Assembly: GCA_012735285.1 (NCBI GenBank)
Contig: JAAYHT010000097.1
Location: 1-8,944, forward strand
Source: Clostridiales bacterium
GTDB lineage: Bacteria > Bacillota > Clostridia > Peptostreptococcales > Anaerovoracaceae
DNA: 8,944 nt
Direction of reading: 5' to 3'
The notes below the pieces were generated by a model. The model saw nothing but the letters and a program-made list of their open reading frames with translations. It searched no databases and was not told the DNA's origin. Of the stretch, positions 6,764 through 8,944 are shown one piece after another (the first letter of the stretch is position 1; each line of letters begins with the position of its first letter). The position numbers and the translations under genes were made by a program.

Positions 6764-6769
6764 CCCTCT
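6764..6769 (-). promoter_or_regulatory. rnj: Ribosome binding site supporting the TTG start of rnj
   Basis: AGAGGG on the minus strand, ten bases before the TTG at 6753-6751 and wholly within the 17-base gap after leuS. Together with the conserved protein N-terminus it decides for the TTG start. Confidence 0.65.
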
Positions 6770-6770
6770 C

Positions 6771-8944
6771 TTATTTTACTACTATATTTACTAGTTTGTC
6801 AGGCACTGGAATTGTTTTAATAATATCCTTCCCTTCCAGTAAAGCCTTGACTCTTTCATTTTCCATTACCTTATTTAAAAATTCTTCCTTCGATAATCCG
6901 CTCGCAACATGTGCCCTCTCTTTTACTTTTCCGTTAATCTGAATAACAATTTCAACTTCATCCCTAACTAATTCATCTTCGTCATATTCAGGCCATTTTT
7001 CAAAATACAGTGATTGTTCGTTACCTAAATGCTCCCACATTTCTTCACATATATGAGGTGTGAAAGGTGACAACATTAAAACCAAGCATTTAATACTATG
7101 CTTTAGCAAACCTAGATTTAGATTCTCAAGTGATTTATATCGATACAGTTCGTTAACCAAAACCATAATAGAAGATATGGCTGTATTGAAGTTAAAGCGA
7201 GCGCTCATATCTTCTGTCGCTTTCTTAATAGTACTGTTTAATACATATGAAAGCTCCTTATCATCATCATTCTTGATCTCGTAGCTGTCAGGAGCTTCCT
7301 TAATTAAATCTGCCAGCTCATAAACAAGTCTATAGACCCTGTTTAAGAATCTGAAACTTCCTTCAACTCCTGCATCCGACCATTCAAGCTCCTTTTCTGG
7401 AGGAGAGGCAAACAGTATGAAGAGTCTAGCGGTATCTGCACCATACTTTTCGATAATATCCTCAGGACTTACTACATTTCCTTTAGATTTTGACATCTTG
7501 CTACCATCTTTTAAAACCATACCTTGGGTCAACAGGTTGGTGAAAGGTTCCTGAGTTGGTGCATAGCCTATATCATATAGAAACTTATTAAAGAATCTAG
7601 CATACAACAAATGTAGGATCGCATGCTCTACTCCACCGATATATTGATCTACAGGCATCCAGTATTCAGCCTTTAGCTTGTCCCATATCTCTTCATCATT
7701 ATCCGGATCTACATATCTTAGATAATACCAAGAAGAATCTAAGAAAGTATCCATCGTATCCGTCTCTCTAGTACCTTTGCCTCCACATTTTGGACAGATT
7801 GCATCTTTAAATGTTTTACTTGTAGTTAAAGGTGAATCCCCTTTTCCTGTAAACTCAATATCTGTAGGCAATAAAACTGGTAAATTTTCAATCTTTTCGG
7901 GAACCCATCCACATGATTCGCAGAAAATCATGGGTATAGGCGTACCCCAATAGCGCTGTCTTGATATAAGCCAATCTCTAAGTTTGTAATTTACTGTTCT
8001 TTTACCCAGATTATTGTCTTCTAAATATTCGATGAACTTGTCTATTGCCTCTATATTATTCATGCCATTAAACTGGCCTGAATTTATCATCTTGCCTTCT
8101 GCAACAAAGGCCTCTTTTAAATTATATAGGTCTATCTCAGGAACTTCAGGATCAACTACAGGGATAATATCGATGCCATATTTAACAGCAAATTCAAAGT
8201 CACGCTGGTCGTGAGCAGGTACAGCCATTATTGCTCCTGTACCGTAATCCATGAGAACATAGTTTGCAATATAAATAGGTACTTCCTTGCCATTCATCGG
8301 GTTTATTGCATAATGCCCGATAAATAGCCCTTCTTTATCATATTTACCGGAAGTTCTGTCTAAATCACTGAGATGTTGCAACTTATCTAAAAAGGCATCA
8401 ACATCTTTTTCATATTCAGTGTTCCTCGTAAGCTCTTTTACATAAGGATGTTCCGGCGCCAATACCATATATGTGACACCAAACAGAGTATCAGGTCTAG
8501 TAGTAAAGATCTCCATAACTTTGTCAGTCCCTACTATTTTGAAATTAACATTTGCACCAGTACTTTTGCCAATCCAATTTTCCTGCATAATTTTAACTTT
8601 GTTGGGCCAACCGTCAAGTAATTTGAGATCTTCCAAAAGACGCTCAGCATAATCTGTAATTTTCAAGTACCATTGTTCCAGTTCTTTTTTCGTTACAGGA
8701 GTAGTACAGCGTTCGCATGCTCCGTCTACTACCTGTTCGTTGGCCAGTACAGTATTACAGGATGGACACCAATTTACAGGATTCTTTTTCTTGTAAGCTA
8801 AACCCTTGTTAAAAAATTGTATGAAAATCCATTGCATCCATTTATAGTAATCAGGATGGCAGGTTGCAACTTCCCTATCCCAGTCATAACTGAAACCTAG
8901 AGATTTTAGCTGCCTGCGCATTTCACTGATGTTATCCCAGGTCC
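6771..8944 (-). CDS. leuS: Leucyl-tRNA synthetase, N-terminus beyond the window
   Basis: The reading frame stays open to the right edge. The visible part is about 723 residues including seven before the first in-window methionine (TWDNISE, then MRRQLKSLGFSYDWDRE). That methionine is internal; bacterial LeuRS is about 805 residues, so some 80 N-terminal residues with the HIGH motif are missing. Counting from the methionine at 8921, a CxxC pair of zinc type lies at C52/C55 and C69/C72. The editing (CP1) domain begins near 120, with TTRPDTLFG (140-148) and further on GTGAIMAVPAHDQRD. A second CxxC pair (CESC and CPKC) follows, and the ATP-binding loop KMSKS is encoded at 7499-7485. The tRNA-binding helical domain (FTPHICEEMW) and the C-terminal domain (VIQINGKVKER) are intact. 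It charges tRNA-Leu and hydrolyses mischarged products. The cluster's upstream promoter and any T-box leader lie outside the window. Confidence 0.97.
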   Translation of the reverse strand, partial: TWDNISEMRRQLKSLGFSYDWDREVATCHPDYYKWMQWIFIQFFNKGLAYKKKNPVNWCPSCNTVLANEQVVDGACERCTTPVTKKELEQWYLKITDYAERLLEDLKLLDGWPNKVKIMQENWIGKSTGANVNFKIVGTDKVMEIFTTRPDTLFGVTYMVLAPEHPYVKELTRNTEYEKDVDAFLDKLQHLSDLDRTSGKYDKEGLFIGHYAINPMNGKEVPIYIANYVLMDYGTGAIMAVPAHDQRDFEFAVKYGIDIIPVVDPEVPEIDLYNLKEAFVAEGKMINSGQFNGMNNIEAIDKFIEYLEDNNLGKRTVNYKLRDWLISRQRYWGTPIPMIFCESCGWVPEKIENLPVLLPTDIEFTGKGDSPLTTSKTFKDAICPKCGGKGTRETDTMDTFLDSSWYYLRYVDPDNDEEIWDKLKAEYWMPVDQYIGGVEHAILHLLYARFFNKFLYDIGYAPTQEPFTNLLTQGMVLKDGSKMSKSKGNVVSPEDIIEKYGADTARLFILFASPPEKELEWSDAGVEGSFRFLNRVYRLVYELADLIKEAPDSYEIKNDDDKELSYVLNSTIKKATEDMSARFNFNTAISSIMVLVNELYRYKSLENLNLGLLKHSIKCLVLMLSPFTPHICEEMWEHLGNEQSLYFEKWPEYDEDELVRDEVEIVIQINGKVKERAHVASGLSKEEFLNKVMENERVKALLEGKDIIKTIPVPDKLVNIVVK

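Noticed and set aside
6773..6802. Promoter-like CTGACA, 18 bases, TAAAAT near the 3' end of leuS, in front of rnj.
   Set aside because: The predicted start near 6766 falls inside the rnj ribosome binding site and would leave only about 13 leader bases, so a working rnj promoter here is unlikely.
1851..8214. Several plus-strand open frames of 60-97 codons lying opposite mltG, trmR, pepP, rnj and leuS.
   Set aside because: Each lies antisense to a well-conserved gene, has no recognisable motif, and has serine- and isoleucine-rich composition typical of the reverse of AT-rich coding sequence.

Overview
The window is AT-rich and carries one unbroken run of nine genes, all on the minus strand, with almost no intergenic DNA. 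The largest gap is 64 bases, and several neighbours overlap or nearly touch. Protein sequences point to a low-G+C Firmicute, most likely of the class Clostridia. Supporting signs are a Bacillus-type EF-P (PGKGAAF loop), RNase J, a YlbF/YheA-family helical protein, the mltG-trmR-U32 order also known from Bacillus subtilis, strong AGGAGG-like ribosome binding sites and a TTG start. The genus cannot be fixed from this sequence.

In transcription order (high to low coordinates) the genes are: leuS, leucyl-tRNA synthetase, entering from the right edge without its N-terminus; rnj, ribonuclease J, with a TTG start; a 113-residue YlbF/YheA-family protein; an M24 Xaa-Pro aminopeptidase; efp, elongation factor P; mltG, the endolytic murein transglycosylase; trmR, the tRNA wobble-uridine O-methyltransferase; a U32-family protein best read as trhP, the wobble-uridine hydroxylase; and, leaving at the left edge, the first 36 codons of a HlyC/CorC (DUF21/CNNM) membrane protein.

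The functions group into blocks: tRNA charging (leuS), mRNA decay (rnj and the YlbF/YheA-like gene, coupled), proline-related protein metabolism (aminopeptidase and EF-P), envelope synthesis (mltG), and two successive steps of 5-methoxyuridine formation at tRNA position 34 (trhP then trmR, joined by an ATGA overlap). Two promoter-like sites can be read. One is a near-consensus sigma-A site inside the 3' end of the aminopeptidase gene that would serve efp and genes after it. The other is an extended -10 site in front of the HlyC/CorC gene. No intrinsic terminator, RNA gene, mobile element, CRISPR array or long repeat was seen.

This is mostly conserved housekeeping sequence. I found no clearly undescribed system. 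The items worth a second look are gene coupling, the internal promoters and a few protein residues that depart from family consensus.
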